DNA of 64,000 nucleotides from Pseudopithomyces maydicus (Eukaryota > Ascomycota > Dothideomycetes > Pleosporales > Didymosphaeriaceae). Below the pieces are notes generated by a model. That model saw only the letters and a list, made by a program, of their open reading frames with translations, ran no database searches and was not told the origin of the DNA. Positions 22,374 to 33,457 of the stretch are shown one piece after another. The stretch covers positions 248,001-312,000 of the forward strand of contig JANTUC010000015.1 of the NCBI GenBank assembly GCA_026873275.1, written 5' to 3'. How positions within the stretch are numbered: the first letter of the stretch is position 1; each line of letters opens with the position of its first letter. Position numbers and translations under genes: made by a program.

Positions 22374-23160
22374 ATGGCCGACACCGAAATGGACATCGAC
22401 CCCCCGCGCAGGCCACAGACCCCAAAGCCACCGACGCGCGCACCTCGGCCGGCGCCACGGCCGTCCGCTCCATCGAGGGCTGGATCGTCATCGTGACCAA
22501 TGTGCATGAGGAGGCGAACGAGGAGGATCTGCAGGATCTGTTCGGCGAGTATGGGTCGATTAAGAATTTGCATTTGAATTTGGATCGGAGGACGGGGTAT
22601 GTCAAGGTATGTTTGTTTTTGTGTTTGTTGCGCGGTGCACTGGGAGGGAGGGAAGGAGCGGAGGGTGGGGCGGAGGAGGGGGAAGGAGAGTGGGGTGGAG
22701 AGAGAGAAGGAGGGCAAGGAAGGGGGATCGAGCAGATGCTGGACTCTCGGGCATGGGCCGGAGGCTACATCAAGGAAGTCGAGCACCTGTGTCCGGAAGA
22801 GGAAAAAGCGATGGAATCGATGGGCTTGCGCTCAGCGAGCAAGAAGACGAATGGCTTGAGAAGTAGAGAGGGAGGGAAATGGAACGAGGTGAGGAGACAA
22901 GGCTGGGCTAACGCGTGTTGCAGGGCTACGTCCTCGTCGAATACCCCACGCTCGACGAAGCCAGACGCGCTGTCGAGGAGGGCAACGGCCAGGAGCTGCT
23001 GGAGCAGAAGGTTGTGGTCGACTACGCGTTTGTGAGACCGCCGCCTGCGAATAAGGGACGGGGCAGGGATGCTGCGCGCGGGGACGATAGGCGGGGAAGT
23101 GCGAGGGGGAAGGGCAGGAGTAGGAGTCCGGGCAGGGACGGGGAGGATATGGAGGACTGA
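22374..23160 (+). CDS. Y14 / RBM8A exon junction complex RNA-binding protein (one frameshift)
   Basis: Y14 pairs with Mago in the exon junction complex that marks spliced mRNA. The single RRM starts S-I-E-G-W-I-V-I-V-T-N-V-H-E-E-A, with the Y14 signature N-L-H-L-N-L-D-R-R-T-G-Y-V-K-G-Y and V-L-V-E-Y-P-T-L-D-E-A. An Arg/Gly/Ser-rich tail ends in R-S-R-S-P-G-R-D. Exons are 22374-22606 and 22924-23160; the 317-nt intron (22607-22923) is long for this window and purine-rich. One C is missing at the C6 run near 22401-22406: with it, M-A-D-T-E-M-D-I-D-P-P continues into A-Q-A-T-D-P-K and the RRM. Confidence 0.9.
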
Positions 23161-23530
23161 GGAATATGTCGTGAGTGATGGATGATAAAATTGGCTAGGA
23201 CGCCGCGTGGAGCGGTGCGGTATAAGGTATAAGGTACATGGACCGGGCATGCGTGGAGGGCGATGGGCTACGGGAAGACTGTGGTTACCGCCGAGAAAAG
23301 ATCAATTGGAATGAGCTTGCCGACCTGCTGTTGTGGCGGGTTGGCTCTTACGATGCAGAATGGTAAGTAGTTATTGTGGTAACTATGGAGTTGAACTGAC
23401 AAGTTCCAGATTGCTTGTACGTGAATTTGCTGACACGGCTGTTGATGCGCTGTAGGCGAGTGTATTCGCCAGTCCGCTCGTAACGATAGTGCCTGGGATT
23501 GATCGAGCGCGCCCATCTTTAACACTTGTG

Positions 23531-23655
23531 TGCTCTTGAGATAGAGAGGCCTATATCTCACCAGCGTGAAACCTTCTCATGCCGCCATCTGTGCTATTGA
23601 GACAAAAAGATAAGCATCTCACCAGCGTGATGATTTCATGCTAGTGTTCCTATTG
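23531..23655. repeat. Diverged ~61-bp tandem duplication
   Basis: Copies start near 23531 (TGCTCTTGAG) and 23592 (TGCTATTGAG). Each contains an identical ATCTCACCAGCGTGA (23555-23569 and 23616-23630), 61 bases apart. Confidence 0.75.
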
Positions 23656-24087
23656 TGCTCTGCTATTCAGTAGTGCCTAGCTCTTCAAAACATATGCCTA
23701 GCCGCACAAAGCTCCCAGCAGAGCTCGCTACAGCCAGAGCACATCGACAAATGCGGAAGTAGACAAGAATCTCCCCAGCTGCGAAGACGACAACAAAGAC
23801 TCTTTATCTCGGCTGATTCCATCGACTCGCTCGCATCTTATAAGCAAAATACATAGCAATCTCCTCACATCGTGAGGATTCATATCTCGACGCTCATCGC
23901 CAGAATCTCTATACACGCAGTACATACGCAAAAGGTACCCATCAAGTCCTCCCCACCCACGAACCCAAAAGTAACTCCCACCGCACCCTTTACCTACCGT
24001 CTTTGTCCCCCATCCCATCCGTCACCTCCGCGAGGGGCTTTGTCCATTGCGTCCCGCTTTGTTTGCATCTGGCTTAATTTGCGCATC

Positions 24088-24090
24088 ACA

Positions 24091-24135
<45 letters not shown>
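24088..24135. repeat. CA dinucleotide microsatellite
   Basis: About 48 bases of CA repeat with one T interruption. An open frame runs through it and would give a His-Thr repeat, but the true start of the downstream gene is after it. Confidence 0.95.
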
Positions 24136-24137
<2 letters not shown>

Positions 24138-24263
24138 TACCAACATATCCAAAGCAAGATAATAATAAGGATAAATCAAACTCCGGTCCCAAGAGCTTGC
24201 GTTGTACCACCACTTTTCTCGTCTTAAAACGAGCAGTTCGGAGAAAAGCAGTGATTATCCATC

Positions 24264-26212
24264 ATGGCGCCCAAACGTCCAGGCGGGGGTTGTATAGTTT
24301 TAGGCCGTCGAAGAAGGTCAGTTATGAGGAGGGCTCGGAGTATGAGGATGATGATGATGATTATGTAGAAGAGGTAGATGAGGAGATAGGGGATGAGTTG
24401 GGGGAGGAGATGCAGGAGGGGATGGAGGAGGATGGCGGCGTTGGCGAGGTATACCAAGAAGGCGAAGTATACCAAGAAGGCGAGGAAGGCGAAGAAGGCG
24501 AGGAAGGCGAGGAAAGTGAGGAAGGCGAGGAAGGCGAGGGATACGAAGTTGGCGAGGGATACGAAGTTGAAGAGGAAGAAGAAGTTGCCGAGGAAGTCGA
24601 GGAAGAAGAAGTTGCCGAAGAAGTCGAGGAAGAAGCGCCCCGACGTATGTCTAATCGGCCGACGATGTATGGAGGTAGGAGAAGGAAAGAAGTGCCAGTT
24701 AGTCAACATGGCCGGCACGCGGGTGGGCTCCCAGATAGTAGCGACTCGAGCGACAGCGATTCAAGTGATGACGACTTGGGTGATGGAAATCCCGCGGATG
24801 GGCCCCCAGATGGTGATGACTTGATCGATGAAGATCAACAGAATCAAGATCCAGATGCACACCCGCCAGGTGACGATGATCCATCTTCCAGCGATGAAGA
24901 AGACGCATCCTCGGAGCACCCGGAACAAATCACTATCAGGCTAACAGAACCGGATATGCCAATACGGCCTATGAACCTCCAATACCTCCTGAGCAACGAT
25001 TTAGCTCCGGTACAGGAGGTCCTCGTACAATATTTGGAGCCTTATGATATCATCGCCCTCAGGCTCACTGCCGTATCCTTCGAAGCTATGAATGGCTTGA
25101 TAGAAAGAACACAGTATGATTTCAACGGATTGCTTAGTCGATTTTTTGACGATCCAATCGCGTTACGGAGACTTATGGCGTTGTCGAGGGCGGTAATGTG
25201 GGGAGATATCACCGCCGCGTTTATATTTCGACATACGCTGGGCGGCGGGAACATCACCATTAGTATGCTAAACGGCTTTCGAGAAGCATTCGAACTTCTC
25301 CTTACACAAGAAAATTTTCAACTTTCCCAATGGGAACCAACGTTGTGGAATAAAGTATTATACGGAGAGTGGGAGAATAGGAAATCGATTTCTATCTGGT
25401 TGAAACCCACGGGAGCCACACCCGAGGCCAGGTTTTTGCACACAAAAATGGGGACATGTGAGCTCAACTTCTTCACATGGAACAAATTCTATTGCTTGTA
25501 CCCCTGCCTCACATTTCAAAGAAAACAAAGTCTCTTGTTAATACAGGTGTTTAATCAGAGGCCACATATCTTAGAGGTCGCTGATATATATGGCTGCGAT
25601 GTCATCCCAAGATTCCTTGATGAGGATATAGATGCGCCTATGGGGTTCCCACGCCGGATCGGTGACAGGAAAACGTGGGTCAGAGACCTAGGAACTGAGG
25701 GTTTAGAGAACGAATCGGAGTACGAGCACGCCAACGACGTCGAGCTTGCGACATTTAGACTAAAACCCAAGTTTGAAAACAACTTGATAAATCCAGACCT
25801 CAACATCTACGAGATGTCCGCAACTTACATATCCAACGGCTCTATAAATTATCCATACACGATTCCGGATTGGGATGACACGTATCACGGCACCCGTCGG
25901 ATGCTATCGGTAACGTTTCATCGGAGAAGGGTAGACTTGGAGCCCCTCGAGATATATTTGACCAAGGTGGGAAGGATCGCGCAGATGTTGCGCGATTACA
26001 CGATTATGGGGTTGATGAAGCTACCCGCAGCACTGAGACCCCCAGCTCTAAGCACTTATCAAAACATGACAACGATATCCACTATAGCTCCCCGTGCGTT
26101 CATCATGTTCAACAAACAAGCTATTCCAGCTGCCTTTCCCTTGCGCGATGCCGAGGTTCGGAGACTGCTGAAGCGGGCAGGGGATGAGTTACTGTTGGCA
26201 TATCCAGCTTGA
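24264..26212 (+). CDS. Orphan protein with acidic repeat N-terminus and degenerate F-box-like segment (one frameshift)
   Basis: Not recognised as a named family. From the ATG at 24264 the protein starts M-A-P-K-R-P-G-G-G and, after adding one G to the G5 run near 24282-24286, continues L-Y-S-F-R-P-S-K-K. Residues of about 20-130 are extremely acidic, built of E-E-G-E and E-E-V-A repeats encoded by short GGCGAGGAA-type units. A second acidic Asp/Ser block follows. The C-terminal ~430 residues are ordinary sequence; the segment with L-V-Q-Y-L-E-P-Y-D-I-I-A-L-R-L-T resembles the helical core of an F-box, but weakly. No signal peptide or membrane segment. The stop at 26210-26212 is clear. Function unknown. 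Confidence 0.65.
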
Positions 26213-27032
26213 AGGACCTTCCGACAAGTTAATACAAATAACTGATACATTTATCTATACATTGCTGCATTAAGATACTTGTATGCCTGTCTGATTCCCA
26301 GTTTGATATTTATGGACTACATTTGAGTATGGACGAAGGTGATAGCATGTAACAAACTGGATCATTGGTGACAAGAACTGACAGTTCTCACGACTATAAT
26401 GGAAGGACTAGTAACGCAAGGAGAGCCCCCCAAAATCGAGCTTCATCTCTACCAAACTATAGACAAACATGATCTGTGTGTACAAAAGAGGCAGCAGGGT
26501 CATTCTACTGTACTGTGATGGTTTGTATGTGGTTTTTACATCTGACAGTCCCCTGTACCCAATATACAGCTTGTACATAGGCGGAAAGGTGTAGATGCTG
26601 GCTCAAATGGCGATGCTTTGAGAGTGGTGGGGAACGCTTGCTGCCCCACTAGTCGGCCGCAATATCCCCTCCCGTTCTGGGACCAACCATCGATACCAAG
26701 GCTCTTGCTATGATCTGCACGTCTCTTAGTCATCTTCTACTATTTTACGAAGCACCCCGTCGGTGTTTGAATGATGATTTAAAGGCCCGGTGAGGTAGTA
26801 TTAAGCTGCAGTGTCAACTCGCTAGCCCACAAGCTACGTCATCATGCCGCAAATGCCATTCGACCCATCGCTTGTTATTGCAGCCGTATCTCGCCGAACA
26901 AGATGACGAATCACGCATGATAAATAGACTGCATGGACTTGTGCTGTCAAAACCGGTCGGATGTCTTTGAAATTTCTACGTTGACCGTCTCTACTATTTC
27001 ATCGCACGTTTGTGACACGAGCTGCGGAAAAC
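26213..27032. other. Intergenic between acidic orphan and malic enzyme
   Basis: About 820 bases between two plus-strand genes; contains the malic enzyme promoter. Nothing further recognised. Confidence 0.45.
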
Positions 27033-29152
27033 ATGTCGTCCACCAAGAAGCAACAGAAGAGTCAGAAATTCGGGCATCTTCCTTTGTCAACTTCGGGTCC
27101 TCAGGAAACTACTTTGACAGTAAGGTTTTCTCTTTCGGGCTGAGATTCCACGCTGATGGGCCATGTAGGGCAATGCTCTGCTCCGCACATCCTACTTTAA
27201 CAAGGGTTCGGCTTTCACACGGGAAGAGCGGGATACATTTAAGCTCCATGGATTATTACCGTCGAACGTTCAGACACTCGATGAACAGGTCCGCAGGGCA
27301 TATGCGCAATACCAATCCCGGCCGGATGACTTGGCTAAGAACACGTTCATGACCAGCATCAAGCAGCAAAATGAGGTTCTTTATTACAAAGTATGAATCG
27401 GCTCGAAATTGTAGTAGTATATGTCGTTGACACCTTCTCAGTTGATTCTGGAGCATCTGAAAGAAATGTTTTCTATCATCTACACCCCCACTGAAGGCGA
27501 CGCCATCGCCAACTACTCAAGACTATTTCGCAAACCAGAGGGGTGCTATCTCGATATAGAACACATGGATCGTATCGAAGATGACATCGACCAGTTTGGT
27601 GGCAGAGAAGACGTTGATATAATCGTTGTCAGCGATGGCGAGCAGATCCTAGGCATCGGCGACCAAGGCGTAGGCGCGATCCTCATCAGTGTTGCGAAGT
27701 TGGTCATTTACACGTTATGTGCTGGCATTCATCCAGCTCGTACGCTTCCAGTGGTACTGGACTGCGGCACAAACGTAAGTTCACTACCCAAACCAGCCGC
27801 AATCTCTGACTAGCAGCAGAACGAGGAGCTCCTCAACGATGATCTATATCTCGGACTGCGACAAAAGCGAGCGCGCGGCGAAAAGTACGACCAATTTGTG
27901 GAGAAGTTTGTTACTGCGTGCAGAAAGAGATATCCAAAGGCGTATATTCACTTTGAAGATTTCGGCCTGAATAATGCCAGGCGCATTCTGGAGAAATACA
28001 CACCGAATATTGCTTGCTTCAACGATGATGTACAAGGTACCGGTGCTGTTACATTAGCGGCCATAATGGCTGCGTTCCAAGAGGCCAAAGTTGAATGGGG
28101 CGATGCCCGATTCGTCATGTTTGGTTCTGGTAAGTCTCATCCATATACCTAGTGCGCGGACCGTATCCTTAGCAACTTTTAGGTACCGCAGGGACGGGTA
28201 TCGCAGACCAAATTACCGACGCTATCGTGCAAGAGACCGGCAAATCCAAGGAAGAAGCTGGTCAACAAATATGGTAGGTCGTGTGTTGTCGCAACAGATT
28301 GTGCAAAGCTGATCCACGCAGGTGTGTCGACAAACCTGGTCTGCTGTTGAAGTCGAAGAAGGACCAGCTAACCGCGGCGCAAATCCCATATGCCCGAGAT
28401 GATGGAGAATGGGAAAACAAGGACCATGATGACCTGCACAGCGTGATTAAAGAGGTCAAGCCCCACGTTTTGATTGGTACATCGACTGTGCCAGGGTCCT
28501 TTACCAAGGAAGTGGTGCAGGAGATGGCGAAGCACGTAGAACGTCCCATCATCTTCCCTTTGTCGAATCCCACGCGGTTGCACGAAGCCAAACCACAGGA
28601 TCTGTATGACTGGACTGATGGGAAAGTACTTGTAGCCACCGGCTCACCATTCCCTCCTGTTAAACACAACGGAAAAGAATATGACATTGGTAAGTGGCCC
28701 ACTACACTATGCAGCGTTGGCTAACTTGCTTAGCCGAGTGCAACAATTCCACCACCTTCCCTGGCATCGGTCTCGGCGCGGTCCTCAGCCGTACCAAGCT
28801 CCTCCCTCCTTCTCTCATCGTCGCTGCCGTACGAGCGCTAGCCGCCAAATCTCCCATCTCTAACGGTACCGGATCCGGCTTGTTGCCCGATGTGACCGAC
28901 GTGCGCGAAATCAGTGTCCAGATTGCCAAGAACGTGATTCAACAAGCCGTGAAGGAGGATCTCGCACAGGAAAAGGAGATTCCTACCGATGATTCGGATC
29001 TCGAGGAGTGGATTCGCGAGCAAATGTGGGATGCTGAGTACAGACCGCTGAAGCTGGTCAAGCATCATGAAGCCGACACGTTTGCACGTGGAGAAGCAGG
29101 TACGGCGAGCAATAGGATGGGGAGCTTTAATTGGACGGCGAGGTTAGCGTGA
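27033..29152 (+). CDS. Malic enzyme (malate to pyruvate, NAD(P)-dependent), seven exons
   Basis: Malic enzyme converts malate to pyruvate and CO2. Exons: 27033-27119, 27169-27390, 27442-27774, 27820-28129, 28183-28273, 28322-28689 and 28734-29152, with six introns of 44-53 nt. Blocks in order: I-Y-T-P-T-E-G-D-A; V-S-D-G-E-Q-I-L-G-I-G-D-Q-G; D-C-G-T-N-N-E-E-L-L; F-E-D-F-G-L-N-N-A (metal-binding Glu/Asp); C-F-N-D-D-V-Q-G-T-G; F-G-S-G-T-A-G-T-G (nucleotide fold); R-P-I-I-F-P-L-S-N-P-T; and F-P-G-I-G-L-G. The N-terminus has no clear mitochondrial signal, so a cytosolic enzyme is likely. Cofactor choice is not settled from sequence. The frame is intact throughout. Confidence 0.93.
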
Positions 29153-29520
29153 GAGGGTAGACATGGGTTTCATGGTACGGCACTATTATAGTAGGGTTTT
29201 TTGTTGGACTACTGGTGGTGGGTAGGGTATAGTGTAGTTTGCAACCATAGTTACTATTGATCAGTTGGGCAACTTTCCCAACAGTACGGAGCAGAACATA
29301 TAAACTCGAGCAAAGTACATTCTGTCTTTCTTTATTCTTCACACACTCAGATAATCTACTCGAACGCAAAACTTCCACTCCACTGTACTTCCTCACAGCT
29401 ACCCTATCTCACCACTAAACAGCTCTGCTTCAACACACTAACAACTGTTCTACTTGTAAGTAACACAGCTCTTCTACTCCTACACAAAAGGATCTCATTA
29501 AAAACAGCCACATCTCCAAA
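29153..29520. other. Intergenic, malic enzyme to secreted orphan
   Basis: About 370 bases, including a TATA-like element (29297-29304) for the downstream gene. Confidence 0.5.
29297..29304 (+). promoter_or_regulatory. TATA-like element
   Basis: ATATAAAC lies about 220 bases upstream of the ATG at 29521, which would leave a leader of roughly 190 bases. Confidence 0.4.
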
Positions 29521-31101
29521 ATGCGTGTCATCCAACTTGTCACGCTTCTCTCTTCGGTAGCAGCAGCCGCTCCACAGCTCATAACTGGAGCACCTTTTGC
29601 TACCACGCTCATCGCCAGAGTGTCTAGAGCTGCCCCCGCTACGAAGGTAGCATCTCCCGTCATCTCCAACGGACATGATTCCCCATCCACCAAATACAAT
29701 GTGGATTTCCACGCACCGGCCGTCACGGTCACTATGACAGAAACAGTAACCTCAACAACCACAGCATACGAAACGACCACCACAGAGTACCTCACCGAAA
29801 TCAAGGTCCTCCCACCCGTCACAATCACCGTGACCGAACTCGCCTCCGAAAACCCGGAAGCCACGCTGCCCGTCAGCCCCATGGCCATCCCAAAGGCGAA
29901 ACGGTTCGAGCTCTACGACGTCTGGACCGACGAATTTGAAGCCAAATTCCTCAAACACCTCATCGCCGTCATGTCCGGGATGTTCGACGCAGAGCAAATG
30001 CAAGTCCTGGAATCCTCCTCGAAAAGCGACAAGCTGGCGGTCTCGCCGCAGAAGATGACGCGCAAACTCCTCGGCGCGTACGAGCTCGGGCTCGTCATCA
30101 AGCGCTTCTTCACGCGGGACCGCTCGGACCCGGACCAGATGTGGGACGAGCCGCGGCAGCGGGAGTTCCTGCTGGATTTCGCCATGGTGCTGCAGAAGAA
30201 CATGCCGCGGAGGGAGTGGCATACGCTGCGGAATCATAAGATTGTGGGGTACGGGGTTAATGGGGCGGAGAGCGAGGATCCGAGGATTAGGGCGGCGTGG
30301 CGGTTGGGGTCGCTCATTCATGCTAGTTTCCCGGCGGATTTGATTGTCAAGTCGCCGTTTCAGGCGCCGAGTAAGATTGATGTGGTTAAGATTAGCCATC
30401 AGGACTATGTTGATGAGGTGAATGGGATTTATGGCCCGTATAAGACGGCCGATGTGGAGGTGGAGAATGGAGATGTTTCTATGGCTGAGGCCGAAGATGC
30501 TTCCATGGGTCAGAACGAAGATGCTTCGATGGTTCAGAACGAAGATGCTTCTATGGCTGAAATCCAAGATGCTTCCAAGGCTGAGGGCGAAAACGACGAC
30601 GCTTCGACGGCTCAAAATGAAGATACTTCTAAGAGCGAGGGTGAAAACGAAGACACTCCCAAAACTCAGGACGAAAACGAAGCCGCCCCCAAGGCCGAAA
30701 ACGAAGCCCCTCCCAAACCCGCTTCCAAAAACGACGACCCCCCAAACCCTCGAGCGATCCCAACTCCAATCCCCCTCCCAACCCCCTCCCACCATCAAAA
30801 CCAAGCCTCTGCACAACCCCCTTCACCCAACTGCCTCAGCACGAGCACGAGCAGCTACGGGCCCGGCGCCAGCGAATACGGCTCGGGCACCACGGTCCTG
30901 AGCTACAGCCTGAGCGACAGCCCCAACGTGATGCAGCCCACCAAGGCCAACTTCGACGGCGTGCTTGCCCTGGCCAAGGACGCGTTTCCGCAGACGGCCG
31001 AGGGCGATACGCCGATTCGCATCACGGCGCTGCCGGATGGGACGATTGTTGCGGTGGCGCTGGATCCGGCGTACCTGAGGCTGAATGTTTGGGGGCGGTG
31101 A
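29521..31101 (+). CDS. Secreted orphan protein with Thr-rich region and degenerate acidic repeats
   Basis: Not recognised. The 526-residue single-exon product begins with a likely signal peptide (MRVIQLVTLLSSVAAAAP). A Thr-rich segment follows (about residues 63-105; T-E-T-V-T-S-T-T-T-A-Y-E), as in O-glycosylated wall proteins. Residues of about 125-310 look like a folded, mostly helical domain (K-F-L-K-H-L-I-A-V-M-S-G, F-L-L-D-F-A-M-V-L-Q-K). Residues of about 318-395 are degenerate repeats around N-E-D-A-S-M-V-Q and E-G-E-N-E-D-T, then a Pro-rich linker and a C-terminal domain of about 80 residues (F-D-G-V-L-A-L-A-K-D). No GPI signal is seen. The frame is intact. Confidence 0.75.
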   Translation: MRVIQLVTLLSSVAAAAPQLITGAPFATTLIARVSRAAPATKVASPVISNGHDSPSTKYNVDFHAPAVTVTMTETVTSTTTAYETTTTEYLTEIKVLPPVTITVTELASENPEATLPVSPMAIPKAKRFELYDVWTDEFEAKFLKHLIAVMSGMFDAEQMQVLESSSKSDKLAVSPQKMTRKLLGAYELGLVIKRFFTRDRSDPDQMWDEPRQREFLLDFAMVLQKNMPRREWHTLRNHKIVGYGVNGAESEDPRIRAAWRLGSLIHASFPADLIVKSPFQAPSKIDVVKISHQDYVDEVNGIYGPYKTADVEVENGDVSMAEAEDASMGQNEDASMVQNEDASMAEIQDASKAEGENDDASTAQNEDTSKSEGENEDTPKTQDENEAAPKAENEAPPKPASKNDDPPNPRAIPTPIPLPTPSHHQNQASAQPPSPNCLSTSTSSYGPGASEYGSGTTVLSYSLSDSPNVMQPTKANFDGVLALAKDAFPQTAEGDTPIRITALPDGTIVAVALDPAYLRLNVWGR

Positions 31102-31451
31102 AGGGAGTGGGGAGGGGGAGTTCTTTGGGGGTGGATTGGGGGTGGGGTTTGATGGTGGTGTGTGTATGGTACTCGTTCATGTATGTATATATATCTTTGG
31201 TAATCATGTTGCATGCCGCGAGTGTGTTTGTGTGAACGCCATACCCGGGTTACTTCTTGGGGTATGTGTAGTGCGGATATCCACCGATGAGAACGTGTAC
31301 ATGTTGGTGATCGAAGCGTGGAGCAACACAGCACATGGGACGGTCTGATCTCACCCCGTTCCAGACGAACCCAGGTACTCATGATGGGATTTCATATTTT
31401 CTCCAAATAGCGGACGGCCCGAAGTTTCTCATTCAACTCAAGCCCCCCTCC
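31102..31451. other. Intergenic between convergent genes
   Basis: About 350 bases joining the 3' ends of the secreted orphan and the NLP gene. Nothing recognised. Confidence 0.5.
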
Positions 31452-32231
31452 TTATATAAAAGCATCCGCCAGATAATTCTGAAAATTGCTATCCCTAAAA
31501 CTCGGCGTCGCATCCCCGAAATCCGTGCCCTCGATCGCCGCCCTCGCCGCAGCGCTCATGCTCTCCCACGCGACCAGCGGCTGCTCGCCGCCCTTATCCC
31601 CCGTCCCGATCAGCTGGTGGTTAACGGGGAAATAGCTGATGTACCCGATCTTGGGCCTCGTGCCGTCCAGGTTCGGCGTCGACGTCTTCTGGTAGTCGCC
31701 ATGGGCGGAGATGGCCACGCCCCGTAGCGTCGCGCTCGTCGACGCAGAGGACAGCCACACGACGACGTTCTCCCAGTCGTGGCGGTGGCCGAGCCCCGTC
31801 GACGGGCTGTCCTTCGGCATGTACCACGAGTACATGATGGCGTAGGCGCCGTTGTAGGATCCTGCGCGGGCGTAGACTTGGCCGGTTGAGGAGGAGCAGC
31901 CGCTGCTGGGGGAGCCGCTGGGGTTGAGGCCGCCGCTGGGAATGTCAGTGATGCTAGGAATTGGAAGGGGGAATTGATGTGCGTACCCGGTGTTGCCCGC
32001 GGAGTCGACGGCGGGGAACGGCACGCAGCCGTTGAAGACCTTGAGCCAGGGCTTGTATTTCAGCATCAGGGTGCCTGTGGTGCCGGAGGGGACGGTCTGC
32101 GCGAAGCCGACGACGGCATCGTGGGCGATGACGGCGCGCTTGGAGACGGGTGTGGATGTGGATGTGGATGTGGGGAGGGCAGCGGCGGACGTCGCAAGCA
32201 GGGCGAGGACGAAGGAAGTAGGCGACACCAT
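31452..32231 (-). CDS. NPP1/NLP family secreted protein (necrosis- and ethylene-inducing-like)
   Basis: NLPs are secreted proteins; cytolytic members bind plant plasma-membrane sphingolipids, while others are non-toxic. A signal peptide (M-V-S-P-T-S-F-V-L-A-L-L) is followed by a Ser/Thr stretch. The hallmark heptapeptide G-H-R-H-D-W-E is present and complete, and two Cys (in N-G-C-V-P-F-P and S-G-C-S-S-S-T) fit a type I NLP with one disulphide. The start is placed at 32231 because it opens the signal peptide. An in-frame 51-nt intron (31936-31986; GTACGC donor, CCCAG acceptor) removes a segment foreign to the family. The frame is intact. Whether it is cytolytic cannot be told from sequence alone. 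Confidence 0.9.
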   Translation of the reverse strand: MVSPTSFVLALLATSAAALPTSTSTSTPVSKRAVIAHDAVVGFAQTVPSGTTGTLMLKYKPWLKVFNGCVPFPAVDSAGNTGYAHQFPLPIPSITDIPSGGLNPSGSPSSGCSSSTGQVYARAGSYNGAYAIMYSWYMPKDSPSTGLGHRHDWENVVVWLSSASTSATLRGVAISAHGDYQKTSTPNLDGTRPKIGYISYFPVNHQLIGTGDKGGEQPLVAWESMSAAARAAIEGTDFGDATPSFRDSNFQNYLADAFI

Positions 32232-33457
32232 GGTGATTGATGGTTTGCGCACTCGACAGACACAGTACGTACGGTACTCGACTCGCCACGCATCCAGCTC
32301 AAGGACATCGCAACTTCTTATACGCATCACCGCTCTTCCCGTCCACCCCCACCGCCCAATGCCTCTATCCCCAAACGCCTCCCATCTCCGTCCCCATCAA
32401 GCTACCACATCCCAGCTCTTATCCTCAACCTTCAACCCAGCCACGCACATGGCATCTCCCCACCCGCTTAATTGGCCGATCCCTCTCAAGCGGTGACCAA
32501 CGTCCCCTCTTTCCCGCGTCCTCCCGCGCGCCATCCGGTTTACAGGTCGCTGGCCCGCTCGGAGCATTAACGGGCGACGGCAGGGTTGCGAAATTCGTGG
32601 TCATGTGCGTCGGGAATGGGGCTCGTTTGAGGGCGCGAAGATGGGATCGGCAGGGGCCGGGGTGGGATCCTGGTAGACTGTAGGCTGGTTTACATGGCTA
32701 GCGAGGGTGTGGCTGGGGCGTGCGTACACCCCGCATGAGCATTGGTTTACATACATGCCGGGGCGATGGGAGGCGAGGAGACGGTTGGGGAAGGTGGGCT
32801 TGGGGTTGTTTCATGGAAGGTGTTTGGTGAGTGCCGGTAGGTCGAGTGGGAGGGTTCCTGGCGCTTGGGCGTGGAGCGGGAGGCTCGTGTATGTAAGACG
32901 TCGCGTAGGTATTTGTATGTATTCTTGATCGGTCTCACGTCGGCCGTATAGGTAGTAGGTAGTAGTAGTAGTGCTGCGCATCACGGAAAAATTATGGTAC
33001 TCCTGCTGGGAATTGAGACCGATTCATTCCAGTACGCCTCATCGATGCCTATGTAGTTTATTCGGTGCCGTGCGATTTACTTCGGCGCCATGTACTGCAG
33101 CCAAACCAATCATCGTGTAGTCGTTGCCATTGTACAATTTGGCTTTTTTATGCATTACTCCGCGGCATCATCCAGCTCCCCAAACCGCATGTGAAGACTC
33201 TACCCTTCCGCTTGTAAACATCAAGAAAGCGCCCGCGCTTTGAGGCCGTTAAAAATGGCCCTTTTGCTGAAGCTCACCGCGATATATACGAAATACTGTG
33301 TTGAGACAGTCCACATCGGCCGCTTGATGACTGTCTTTGCGATCGGGTAGACGGGCAGACTGCATAGCTGAGAGAAGATTCGTCTCTTGGTACCGCAGCC
33401 TTCTCGCAGTGGTGATCGCGGCCTCGCAAGATGATCAACCTTGGCCGATGCCGCAGC
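32232..33457. other. Intergenic upstream of the NLP gene
   Basis: About 1.2 kb. A GTATAAG box on the minus strand near 32316-32323 lies about 90 bases upstream of the NLP start. A short GTAGTA repeat is near 32949. No gene recognised. Confidence 0.45.

Larger units (their letters stand above)
23161..24263. other. Intergenic downstream of Y14
   Basis: About 1.1 kb with a diverged tandem duplication at 23531-23655 and a CA microsatellite at 24088-24135. No gene recognised. Confidence 0.5.

Noticed and set aside
24047..24263. Extension of the acidic orphan upstream through the CA repeat (His-Thr repeat)
   Set aside because: An ATG at 24264 with a good N-terminus joins the long frame after one missing G in a G5 run; the His-Thr part is a microsatellite.
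31936..31986. Reading the NLP through this stretch as coding
   Set aside because: It has GT..AG borders and interrupts a family-conserved region; the in-frame length (51 nt) explains why it stays open.
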